A stretch of 64,000 bases of DNA, taken from NCBI RefSeq assembly GCF_027497255.1, contig NZ_CP114903.1, positions 5,394,001 to 5,458,000 on the forward strand. Reading direction: 5' to 3'. Under the pieces are notes generated by a model that did no database searches, was not told the DNA's origin, and saw only the letters and a program-made list of their open reading frames with translations. Of this stretch, positions 35,877 through 42,937 are shown one piece after another (position 1 is the first letter of the stretch; each line of letters starts with the position of its first letter). The translations under genes were made by a program, and so were the position numbers. Origin of the DNA: Micromonospora sp. WMMD882. GTDB taxonomy: Bacteria > Actinomycetota > Actinomycetes > Mycobacteriales > Micromonosporaceae.

Positions 35877-36000
35877 CGACGCGTTGGCCAGCTCGCGGGT
35901 GGTCGGGAGCTTGTCGCCCGGCCGCAACTCGCCGCTCTCGATCTTCGCGGTGATCTCGTGATCTGGTGATCTGGCGGTACGGGGCCTCTGCGGTGGGCAT
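35877..36000 (-). pseudogene. Truncated GntR-family regulator
   Basis: The minus strand from ATG 36000 encodes MPTAEAPYRQIT, then after a small GATCAC duplication shifts frame to EITAKIESGELRPGDKLP and TTRELANA. This equals the first 33 residues or so of the intact GntR gene at 36121-36351 (MPTAEPPYRLIANELTARIK...). It ends at the junction with the kinase remnant. It is a paralogous copy that lost its recognition helix. Confidence 0.8.
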
Positions 36001-36058
36001 GTCGGACGACTCCAGCCGCCCTGTTCCCGGTCGCCTCCCGGGTGGACCGATCGACATG

Positions 36059-36111
36059 CTGGATCTTGGACACTTGCCGTCGCATATCGACGGCAAGTGT
36101 CCAAGATCCAG
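36059..36111. terminator. Very strong hairpin, 24-bp perfect stem
   Basis: A perfect 24-bp inverted repeat (left arm starts CTGGATCTTGGACACTTGCC) has a five-base loop CATAT. It lies just past the stop of the intact GntR gene and so may be its terminator. It is the longest perfect palindrome I found in the window. Confidence 0.8.
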
Positions 36112-36120
36112 GTGAGCTGA

Positions 36121-36351
36121 CTACTGCCCAGGGTGTTGAGCGACGAAGGTGCCGCGCCCCGACTGGCCAGTGATCAAATCCCGGTCGTGCAGCAGGGAGA
36201 GTGCGCGCGAGGCCGTGTTCATGTGGACCTGGTACGCCTCGGCCAGCTCCCGCGTGGACGGGAGCTTGTCGCCGGGCTTCAGCCCGCCGCTCTTGATTCT
36301 CGCGGTGAGCTCGTTGGCGATCAGGCGGTATGGGGGTTCTGCTGTGGGCAT
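36121..36351 (-). CDS. Short GntR-family (YtrA-like) DNA-binding protein
   Basis: This 76-residue protein is nearly only a winged helix: PYRLIANELTARIKSGGLKP, GDKLPSTRELAEAYQVHMNT, ASRALSLLHDRDLITGQSGR and GTFVAQHPGQ. The ATG at 36351 follows GGAG at an eight-base distance; an ATG at 36387 would add 12 non-conserved residues. No effector domain follows, in contrast with normal GntR proteins of over 120 residues. It may bind DNA as a dimer without a ligand, or be the DNA-binding remnant of a longer gene, but its frame and ends are clean. Confidence 0.8.
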   Translation of the reverse strand: MPTAEPPYRLIANELTARIKSGGLKPGDKLPSTRELAEAYQVHMNTASRALSLLHDRDLITGQSGRGTFVAQHPGQ

Positions 36352-36685
36352 GGTGAAGGCTCCGGTTGGTCCGGCATCCTCGATCATGCCGGACTTACGC
36401 CAGTAACTGCAATAAGCGGTGGTGTCGCTACTTTCCGGGTTGGCCTACACAAGCATTTTGGGTGGGTCGTGGGTGTCCGGCTCCGGTTGGTTCGGCAAAG
36501 CCCTGGAGGCTGGACAACCCCAGTGGGCTCCGTGGACGTACCGCCGTCGAAGGTTGCGATCACGGAAGCCGGCGGCCCGGCCCGCATCCCCTTTCTGCTG
36601 GCCGGGCCGCCTTCCACTGCGCACGCGCCAGGGACGCGCCGTGACCCGTCGACGACGGTTACCACGGCGAAGAGACGGAGGGCGA
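36352..36685. other. Gene-free gap
   Basis: About 330 bases hold no convincing coding region. A frame running in from 36419 has nonsense-like composition until the real start at 36686. CTTACGCCAGTAACTGCAAT at 36394-36413 may belong to the GntR gene's promoter region; GTAACTGCA also occurs at 35432-35440, before the kinase remnant. Confidence 0.5.
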
Positions 36686-37105
36686 ATGAACATCCTGGGC
36701 AGACTGTTCCGGCCACGAGACGATCACCGCTCCGCGCGGCCACCCGACCACCGGCACGCGCCGCCCCCCGACCGCCGGCCGATGCCGCCTCCCGACCACC
36801 GGCACGTACCACCATCCGAGCGCCGGCCCACGGCGCGACCCGGCCGACGGCGGTCGCCGAACGAGGGGTGGTACCGCTCGGGGGCGGACCGGCCGTTGAC
36901 CGCCGGCCAGGTACGCGAGCGGCAGTTCCGCAGCGTACGACGTGACGGGCTGGACCCCTCGGAGGTGTACGCGTTCCTGCGCCGGGTGGCCGGTGAGCTG
37001 GCCGCCGCCCGGCGCGAGCCGGCGTACACGGTCGAGGAGAACGTCCGGATCAAGCGGGCGCTGCGGAGTTGGCAGTCCCGCTTCGCGCCGAGGCTGCACC
37101 GATGA
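36686..37105 (+). CDS. DivIVA-domain-like protein
   Basis: This 139-residue protein starts at ATG 36686 after GGAGGGCGA. The first 75 residues are basic and Pro/His/Arg-rich (PPDHRHAPPPDRRPMPPPDH). The C-terminal part, VRERQFRSVRRDGLDPSEVY followed by AFLRRVAGELAAARREPAYT, matches the short DivIVA/Wag31-type membrane-curvature motif (FRxVRRGxDPxEVDxFL). The end (RALRSWQSRFAP) is typical of small actinobacterial members. It may localise to the pole or septum. It overlaps the next gene by four bases. Confidence 0.75.
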   Translation: MNILGRLFRPRDDHRSARPPDHRHAPPPDRRPMPPPDHRHVPPSERRPTARPGRRRSPNEGWYRSGADRPLTAGQVRERQFRSVRRDGLDPSEVYAFLRRVAGELAAARREPAYTVEENVRIKRALRSWQSRFAPRLHR

Positions 37106-37494
37106 GCGCGGAAGCGTCCGTGACCGCGGGAGCTTCCGTGACCGGGGGAGCGTCCGTGACCGGGGGAGCGTCCGTGACCGGGGGAGCGTCCGTGACCGGG
37201 GGAGCGTCCGTGAGCGGGGAACGGCAACGGTTCGTGGCGCATCTGCCGGTGGTCGCCGCCGATCTGGCTGCCGCCCTGCGATTCGCCCGCTCGGTCGCTC
37301 AGGCGGTGAGCTTCCTCGCCGACGTGGATCGGGCCGAGGCCACCGTGTCGTACGAGGACGAGCAGGGCGTACGGCACCGGGTCTACTGCGACCGTCCGCT
37401 CGACGGCGGCCGACGCTGCCCACGACCCGCCCGCCACCTGGGCGCCTGCGCGCCCCACCCATCCGATCCCGCCATCCAGCGTCCGTCCCGCTGA
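37102..37494 (+). CDS. Small protein with variable repeat start region, partner of DivIVA-like gene
   Basis: The frame from ATG 37102 (ATGA overlap) encodes 130 residues. The first 36 are a six-residue repeat (SVTGGA) made by an 18-bp DNA repeat. The rest contains VAHLPVVAADLAAALRFARS and RVYCDRPLDGGRRCPRPARH, a Cys-containing tail. Every repeat unit holds GGGGGAG six to seven bases before a GTG, so translation could begin at any of six GTG codons (37120, 37138, 37156, 37174, 37192, 37210). The conserved protein may start at 37210. I do not recognise a family. Confidence 0.7.
   Translation: MSAEASVTAGASVTGGASVTGGASVTGGASVTGGASVSGERQRFVAHLPVVAADLAAALRFARSVAQAVSFLADVDRAEATVSYEDEQGVRHRVYCDRPLDGGRRCPRPARHLGACAPHPSDPAIQRPSR
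37120..37209 (+). repeat. 18-bp tandem repeat with RBS and GTG in each unit
   Basis: Five units of GTGACCGGGGGAGCGTCC (the first one degenerate) lie at the beginning of the small gene. Each contains a Shine-Dalgarno-like GGGGGAG and is followed by GTG. Confidence 0.85.
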
Positions 37495-37696
37495 GCGCGT
37501 CCGCTCCCGCCCGAAGCGTGTACGCCAGGCGTTGACAGGGTGCCGCCCCCTGCCTGCACGCCGTGGGGGAAGTCGACACCGTCATGAGCGGGCGGGTGGG
37601 GACGACGGCCATCGAAAGGAAACATCGGGGAGCACGGTTGTCCCCGGCGGCCATCCCGAGGGTGCCACTTGTGTGTGGTGACCACATGGCCCGTGG

Positions 37697-37706
37697 GTGA
37701 CGTCAC
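37697..37706. promoter_or_regulatory. Perfect 10-bp palindrome upstream of the Liv-type operon
   Basis: GTGACGTCAC lies 55 bases before the start codon of the binding-protein gene, and a near-palindrome TGGTGACCA sits at 37676-37684. A TAGCGT -10-like box is at 37710-37715. These positions suit an operator, but no regulator is assigned. Confidence 0.35.
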
Positions 37707-37761
37707 TCCTAGCGTGAGCCGACAACGAATTCTCTTCCCCGAAGCATCACGTGGAGTCGCC

Positions 37762-38967
37762 ATGACGGTCCGGACGACGCGGCGCGCGGTCCTCGCCGCC
37801 GCCACCATGATGGCCGCGGCGGTCGCCGCGACCGCCTGCGGCAGCCCGCAGGAGACCGCCGGTGGTGGCGGTGACGACGCCGCCCCGGTCAAGGTCGGGC
37901 TGGTGTACTCCCAGTCGGGAGCGCTGGCCAGCTACGGCAAGCAGTACATCGAAGGGTTCCGGGCGGGGCTGGACTTCGCCACCGACGGAACCGGCAAGGT
38001 CGACGGCCGGACCATCGAGGTCGTCGAGGTGGACGACGCGGGCGACCCGGCCAAGGCCGTGTCGGCGGCGAAGGACCTGATCGGCAAGGGGCACAAGATC
38101 CTCGCCGGGTCCACCGCCTCCGGGGTGGCGTTGCAGGTCGCCCCGATCGCCGCGCAGAACAAGGTCCTGTTCATCTCCGGCCCGGCCGCCACCGACGGCA
38201 TCACCGGGGCCAACCGGTACACGTTCCGGTCCGGCCGGCAGTCGTACCAGGACGTGGTGACCGCCCGGTCGTTCATCGGCGACCCGACCGGCAAGAAGGT
38301 CGTCGTGTTCGCCCAGGACGGCGCGTTCGGTGACGCCAACGAGGCTGCCGTCAAGGCGGTCATCGGCGGCGCCGGCGCGACGGTGAGCAGCGTCCGGGCC
38401 CCGGCCAGTGCCACCGACTTCACCCCGTTCGCCAGCCAGATCACCGCCGCCAAGCCGGATCTGCTCTTCGTCGCCTGGGCCGGCACGACCGCCCCGGCCA
38501 TGTGGCAGACCCTCGACCAGCAGGGCGTGCTGACCTCCACCACGGTCGTCACCGGCCTGGACATCCGCGCCTCCTGGCCGACCTTCGGCGCGGCCGGCAG
38601 CAAGATCTCGTTCCTGTCGCACTACTTCGACGGGGCCAGCGACACGGAGGCCGCCAAGGCCGCCAAGGCGAAGGTCGCCGGCGGGACGCTCGACCTGTTC
38701 CACCCGGACGGGTTCGCCGCCGCGCAGATGGTGGTCCGCGCGGTGACCGAGGGCGGCGACGACGTGGAGAAGATGGTCACCGCCCTGGAAGGCTGGACGT
38801 TCGACGGGGTCAAGGGCCCGATGACCATCCGTAAGGAGGACCACGCCCTGCTCCAGCCGATGTACCAGGCCAGCCTGACCGGCAGCGGCACCGCGTTCAC
38901 CGCGACCGCGCAGAAGGCCCTCACCGGTGACGAGACCGCCCCGCCGGTCGCCGCGATGAAGGGCTGA
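37762..38967 (+). CDS. livK: Branched-chain amino acid-type ABC transporter substrate-binding lipoprotein
   Basis: This 401-residue protein has an N-terminal signal with a lipobox-like VAATACGSP (Cys26 region), so it is a probable lipoprotein. The mature part is a Peripla_BP_6 fold: VKVGLVYSQSGALASYGKQY, VVEVDDAGDPAKAVSAAKDL and LAGSTASGVALQVAPIAAQN. The ATG at 37762 is preceded by GGAG. It delivers the ligand to the LivH-LivM permease encoded downstream. Amino acids, amides or aromatic compounds are possible ligands; the binding residues cannot be decoded by eye. It heads a five-gene operon. Confidence 0.88.
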   Translation: MTVRTTRRAVLAAATMMAAAVAATACGSPQETAGGGGDDAAPVKVGLVYSQSGALASYGKQYIEGFRAGLDFATDGTGKVDGRTIEVVEVDDAGDPAKAVSAAKDLIGKGHKILAGSTASGVALQVAPIAAQNKVLFISGPAATDGITGANRYTFRSGRQSYQDVVTARSFIGDPTGKKVVVFAQDGAFGDANEAAVKAVIGGAGATVSSVRAPASATDFTPFASQITAAKPDLLFVAWAGTTAPAMWQTLDQQGVLTSTTVVTGLDIRASWPTFGAAGSKISFLSHYFDGASDTEAAKAAKAKVAGGTLDLFHPDGFAAAQMVVRAVTEGGDDVEKMVTALEGWTFDGVKGPMTIRKEDHALLQPMYQASLTGSGTAFTATAQKALTGDETAPPVAAMKG

Positions 38968-38975
38968 GGCGGAGC

Positions 38976-39719
38976 ATGCTCGCCACCCGCGGTCTGACCT
39001 GGCGGATCGGTGAGGTCGCCATCGTCGACGACGTGGCATTCGACCTGTCGCCGGGGGAGTTCCTCGGCGTGATCGGGCCGAACGGCGCCGGCAAGACCTC
39101 GCTGTTCAACCTGATCACCGGCCTGCGTCGGCCCACCGCCGGCACGGTCCTGCTGGACGGCCGGGACGTCAGCGCCCTGCCGCCGCACCGGCGGGCCCGC
39201 CTCGGGCTGGGCCGTACCTTCCAGGCGTCGTCGGTCTTCGGCTCGCTCAGCGTGCGGGAGAACGTGCGGCTCGCCGTCCAGGCGTACCGCGGGGGTTCGA
39301 TGAGGCTGTGGCGGCGGGCGGCGGCCGACCGGGAGGTGGTCGCCGCCGCCGACGCGGCGCTCGACCGGGTCGGCCTCGCCCACCGGGGTACGGCGCTCGC
39401 CGGCACCCTCGCGCACGGCGAGAAACGCAAGCTGGAGATCGCCCTGCTGCTGGCCGGGGAACCCCGGGTGATGCTGCTGGACGAGCCGATGGCCGGGGTC
39501 AGCGCCGAGGACGTGCCCGAGCTGGTCGGGGTGATCAGGTCGTTGACCGGGGACAGCGGTCGGGCGGTGCTGATGGTGGAACACCACATGGACGTGATCC
39601 TGGAGCTGGCCGACCGGATCGCCGTGATGCACCACGGCGCGCTGCTGGCCTGCGACACCCCGGAGACGGTGATGGCCAACCCGACCGTGCAAGAGGCCTA
39701 CCTGGGAGAGCAACTGTGA
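38976..39719 (+). CDS. livG: LivG-type ABC transporter ATP-binding protein
   Basis: This 247-residue ATPase has Walker A GVIGPNGAGKTSLFNLITGL, a signature region LAHGEKRKLEIALLLAGEP (LSGGQ replaced by LAHGE, typical of LivG) and Walker B VMLLDEPMAGV. It starts eight bases after the binding-protein stop behind GGCGGAGC. It energises the LivH-LivM permease along with LivF. Its stop codon TGA overlaps the first GTG of the 61-bp repeat array. Confidence 0.92.
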   Translation: MLATRGLTWRIGEVAIVDDVAFDLSPGEFLGVIGPNGAGKTSLFNLITGLRRPTAGTVLLDGRDVSALPPHRRARLGLGRTFQASSVFGSLSVRENVRLAVQAYRGGSMRLWRRAAADREVVAAADAALDRVGLAHRGTALAGTLAHGEKRKLEIALLLAGEPRVMLLDEPMAGVSAEDVPELVGVIRSLTGDSGRAVLMVEHHMDVILELADRIAVMHHGALLACDTPETVMANPTVQEAYLGEQL

Positions 39720-40006
39720 GCGCGAGGAGTGAGCCGGGTTTGCGAGCCCCGCAGTCGCGAGCGAGAGGTGGGGCTTGTGAGCGCGAGGAGTGAGCCGGGT
39801 TTGCGAGCCCCGCAGTCGCGAGCGAGAGGTGGGGCTTGTGAGCGCGAGGAGTGAGCCGGGTTTGCGAGCCCCGCAGTCGCGAGCGAGAGGTGGGGCTTGT
39901 GAGCGCGAGGAGTGAGCCGGGTTTGCGAGCCCCGCAGTCGCGAGCGAGAGGTGGGGCTTGTGAGCGCGAGGAGTGAGCCGGGTTTGCGAGCCCCGCAGTC
40001 GCGAAC
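39716..40006 (+). repeat. 61-bp tandem repeat at livG-livF junction (about 4.8 copies)
   Basis: Units begin at 39716, 39777, 39838, 39899 and 39960. The first four are essentially identical over 61 bases; the fifth matches for about 45 bases and then enters livF. Each unit starts GTGAGCGCGAGGAGTGAGCC and ends GAGAGGTGGGGCTT, so each carries a ribosome binding site just before the next GTG. As 61 is not divisible by three, the frame changes each unit. A GTG in one of the first four units opens a 25-codon frame that stops at a TGA in the following unit (the fourth copy's frame continues into the diverged fifth copy). Only the last GTG is in frame with livF. Confidence 0.95.
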
Positions 40007-40838
40007 GGAAGGTGACGCTCCGACAGCCGTCCTCACCGTCGAGGATCTGTCGGTGCGGATCGCCGGGCTGCACATCCTCCAGGGGGTGTCGTTCGAGGTC
40101 GCGCCGACCGGGGTGACCGTGCTGCTGGGCCGCAACGGGGTCGGCAAGACCACCACGTTGCGCGCGGTCGTCGGCCTCACCCCGGCCGGCGGGGAGGTGA
40201 CCGGTCGGGTCCGGATGGGCGGGCGGAGCCTGCTCGACCGGCCCACCCACCGGCTGATCCGGGACGGGCTCGGCTACGTGCCGGAGGACCGCTGCGTGTT
40301 CGCCGGGCTCACCGTCGCGGAGAACCTTCGGCTCGCCGAACGGCGCGGCGCCTCTCCCGCGTACGAGCGGGTGTTCTCGCTCTTTCCGGAGCTGGAGCGG
40401 CGGGGACGCCAGCGGGCCGGCTCGCTCTCCGGCGGTCAGCAGCAGATGCTGGCGATCGGCCGGGTGCTGCTCAACGACAACCGGCTGCTCCTGGTGGACG
40501 AGCCGACGAAGGGGCTCGCCCCGAAGGTGGTGACCGAGGTGGCCGAGGTGCTGGAACGGGTCGCCGAGACGGTGCCGGTGCTGCTCGTCGAGCAGAACCT
40601 CGCCGTGGTACGCCGGCTGGCCGACTCGGCGGTGGTGCTCGCCGCCGGTCGGGTCGCCTGGACCGGCGACGCCCGGGACCTGCTCGCCGAGGCGGAGCTG
40701 ACCCGCTCCCTGCTCGGCGTCGGCTCGGCGGAGGCCCCCCACGGCGACGGCCATGGCCACGGCCACGGCCACGGCCACGGCCACGGTACGCGGACGGCGG
40801 CGCACGCTCCGGCCGCGCGGAAGGACGGGCAACCATGA
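39960..40838 (+). CDS. livF: LivF-type ABC transporter ATP-binding protein with His-Gly tail
   Basis: This protein of about 292 residues begins at GTG 39960, the last start of the 61-bp array, behind GAGAGGTGGGG. The first 25 residues come from the repeat (VSARSEPGLRAPQSRTEGD) and are not part of the ATPase. LTVEDLSVRIAGLHILQGVS, LLGRNGVGKTTTLRAVVG (Walker A), SLSGGQQQMLAIGRVLL (signature) and LLLVDEPTKGLAPK (Walker B) follow. The C-terminus has GHGHGHGHGHGHG coded by GGCCAC hexamers, unusual for LivF. The next gene overlaps by four bases. It is the second ATPase of the transporter. Confidence 0.9.
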   Translation: MSARSEPGLRAPQSRTEGDAPTAVLTVEDLSVRIAGLHILQGVSFEVAPTGVTVLLGRNGVGKTTTLRAVVGLTPAGGEVTGRVRMGGRSLLDRPTHRLIRDGLGYVPEDRCVFAGLTVAENLRLAERRGASPAYERVFSLFPELERRGRQRAGSLSGGQQQMLAIGRVLLNDNRLLLVDEPTKGLAPKVVTEVAEVLERVAETVPVLLVEQNLAVVRRLADSAVVLAAGRVAWTGDARDLLAEAELTRSLLGVGSAEAPHGDGHGHGHGHGHGHGTRTAAHAPAARKDGQP

Positions 40839-41725
40839 ACACCGTCGTGCTGCTCACGTTGACCGGGCTGGGGTTGGCCGCGCTGTACTTCCTGGTCGCG
40901 TCCGGGCTGTCCCTGGTGTTCGGCTTGGCCGACGTGCTCAACTTCGCGCACGGGCTGTTCCTCGGCGTCGGCGCGTACGCGACCTGGTGGGCGGCGGGGA
41001 ACCTGCCCGGCGCCGGCCCGGACGGCCTCGGGTTCGTGGTGGCCGCCGCGTTCGGGGTGCTCACCGGCGCGCTGGTCGCGGTGCTGGTGGAGCTGGTGCT
41101 GATCCGCCCGCTGTACTCCCGCACCATCGCGCAGGTGCTGGTCACCGTCGGTCTGTCGCTGGCCGGGGTGGCGCTGCTCCAGGCGGTGTGGGGGGCCGAC
41201 CCGCGCCCGTTCCCGAGGCCGGAGTGGACCCGGGAGGTGACGTCGGTGCTCGGGGCGCGGGTGCCCAACGCCGGGCTGCTGCTGATCGTCGCGGCGGCGC
41301 TGGTGCTGGCCGCGCTGCTGGCGTTCCTCCGGTTCACCCGGTACGGCCTGGTGATCCGGGCCGGGGTGGAGAACCGGGAGATGGTCACCGCGCTCGGCAT
41401 CGACGTGCGGAAGGCGTTCACCCTGGTCTTCGCGATCGGCGGGGCGGCTGCCGCGCTGGCCGGCGCGCTCGGCGGCGTCTACTTCGGGTCGGTCTCGCCG
41501 GGGCAGGGCGGCTCGCTGCTGATCTTCGCGTTCATCGTGGTGGTGATCGGCGGGATGGGCTCGGTGGTCGGTTCCGCTTACGCGGCGGTCGCGGTCGGGT
41601 TGCTGCAACAGTTCGTCAACTACTACGGCACCTCCGGCCTCGGTGACGTCTGCGTCGTCGCGTTGCTGGCCGTGGTGCTGCTGCTCCGCCCGCAGGGCAT
41701 CGCCGGGAAGGTGGCCACCGCATGA
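40835..41725 (+). CDS. livH: LivH-type ABC transporter permease
   Basis: This 296-residue membrane protein has about eight helices. Typical LivH motifs are YFLVASGLSLVFGLADVLNF with AHG, and LGIDVRKAFTLVFAIGGAAA with ALAGALGG near the end. ATG 40835 overlaps the livF stop (ATGA). With LivM it forms the membrane channel of the importer. Confidence 0.92.
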   Translation: MNTVVLLTLTGLGLAALYFLVASGLSLVFGLADVLNFAHGLFLGVGAYATWWAAGNLPGAGPDGLGFVVAAAFGVLTGALVAVLVELVLIRPLYSRTIAQVLVTVGLSLAGVALLQAVWGADPRPFPRPEWTREVTSVLGARVPNAGLLLIVAAALVLAALLAFLRFTRYGLVIRAGVENREMVTALGIDVRKAFTLVFAIGGAAAALAGALGGVYFGSVSPGQGGSLLIFAFIVVVIGGMGSVVGSAYAAVAVGLLQQFVNYYGTSGLGDVCVVALLAVVLLLRPQGIAGKVATA

Positions 41726-42858
41726 CGAACTCCGTGGTCGACGCGGTCACCGGTACGCCGGTCGCCGCCCCGCCCGCCGGGCCGCAGCGCCCGTCACGCT
41801 GGCAGCGGGTACGCCCGTTCCTGCCGTTGGCGGCGCTGGCGGTGGCGGCGGTCCTGCCGTACTCGACGGCGCGCCTGCCGGGGATCTTCGAGGGGCCGCT
41901 GAACTCGCCCGGCACCCTGCAACTGCTCGCCATCTGCCTGGTCTTCGGCGGGCTCGCCGCCGGCTACGACCTGCTGTTCGGGCGGACCGGGATGCTCTCC
42001 TTCGGGCACGCGCTCTACTTCGCCGCCGGCGTGTACGGCACCGACATCCTGGTCACCCGGGCCGGGCTGCCGCTGTGGCAGGCGGCGCTGCTCACCGTGA
42101 CCGGCGGGACGATCCTCGCCGCGCTGCTCGGCGCGGTCGCGTTGCGGACGGTGGGTATCGCGTTCGCCATGGTGACGTTGGCGTTCGCCCAGGTCGGGGC
42201 GATCCTGGTGGCCCGGGACTTCGGCGGGCTGACCGGCGGCGAGGAGGGGCTGCCGCTGGACGTGTCCGGGCTGCCCGCCGCCCTGGTCGGGGTGACGAAC
42301 ACGGTGAACCTGTACTGGTTGGCGCTGGCGTACCTGGCGGTGGTGGTGCTGGTGGTGCACCGGGTGGCCGCCTCGCCGACCGGGCGGGTGCTCGCCGGGC
42401 TGCGCGACGACGAACGGCGGATCGGGGTGCTCGGGCTGGACCCGTACCGCTTCAAGCTTGTCGCGTTCACCCTGGCCGGCGGCCTGGCGGCGGGCGGCGG
42501 GGTGGTGTACTGCCTGATCGTCGGCGGCGCGTCTCCGCACATCACCTCCAGCGAGCTGACGCTGTCCCTGCTGGTCATGGTGGTGCTGGGTGGCCCCGGC
42601 ACCCGTTGGGGGCCGGTGCTGGGCGGTGTCCTCTACATGTACCTGGACCACCGGCTGACCGCGTTCGGGGCGAGCGAGGCGGTCGACGCCCTGCCCGGGT
42701 GGCTCAGCGCCCCGCTCTCGCAACCGCTGTTCGTCCTCGGCACGGTCTTCATCCTGGCCGTCTACTTCTTCCCCGGTGGCCTGGCCACCCTCACCACCCG
42801 CCTCGCCCCCCTCACCCGCGCCCTCCGCACCCCCCGCTCGACCCCATCAGGCCGTTGA
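41722..42858 (+). CDS. livM: LivM-type ABC transporter permease
   Basis: This 378-residue membrane protein starts in an ATGA overlap with livH. It has a cytosolic lead of about 30 residues and ten or so hydrophobic helices; YDLLFGRTGMLSFGHALYFA, GLRDDERRIGVLGLDPYRFK and VVLGGPGTRWGPVLGG are LivM signatures. It is the last gene of the operon. The 80 bases after it show no clear terminator. Confidence 0.92.
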   Translation: MTNSVVDAVTGTPVAAPPAGPQRPSRWQRVRPFLPLAALAVAAVLPYSTARLPGIFEGPLNSPGTLQLLAICLVFGGLAAGYDLLFGRTGMLSFGHALYFAAGVYGTDILVTRAGLPLWQAALLTVTGGTILAALLGAVALRTVGIAFAMVTLAFAQVGAILVARDFGGLTGGEEGLPLDVSGLPAALVGVTNTVNLYWLALAYLAVVVLVVHRVAASPTGRVLAGLRDDERRIGVLGLDPYRFKLVAFTLAGGLAAGGGVVYCLIVGGASPHITSSELTLSLLVMVVLGGPGTRWGPVLGGVLYMYLDHRLTAFGASEAVDALPGWLSAPLSQPLFVLGTVFILAVYFFPGGLATLTTRLAPLTRALRTPRSTPSGR

Positions 42859-42937
42859 TCATGAGGTTTTCGCGCCCCGGCGGCGCACGAAGCTCTTGAT
42901 CGACAGGGTGGGCGGGGGTGGGTGGTAGGAAGGTGGG

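Noticed and set aside
35154..36104. 316-codon minus-strand open frame across the kinase and GntR remnants
   Set aside because: Only its stretch EITAKIESGELRPGDKLP is meaningful, as a piece of the GntR fragment; the rest is antisense to the kinase remnant and G-rich repeats.
37532..37560. TTGACA as a -35 box of a promoter
   Set aside because: No acceptable -10 hexamer is found 16-19 bases downstream, and the nearest gene is over 200 bases away.
39716..40006. Possible CRISPR-like array
   Set aside because: The 61-bp units are directly adjacent without spacers and include coding signals; it is a plain tandem duplication.
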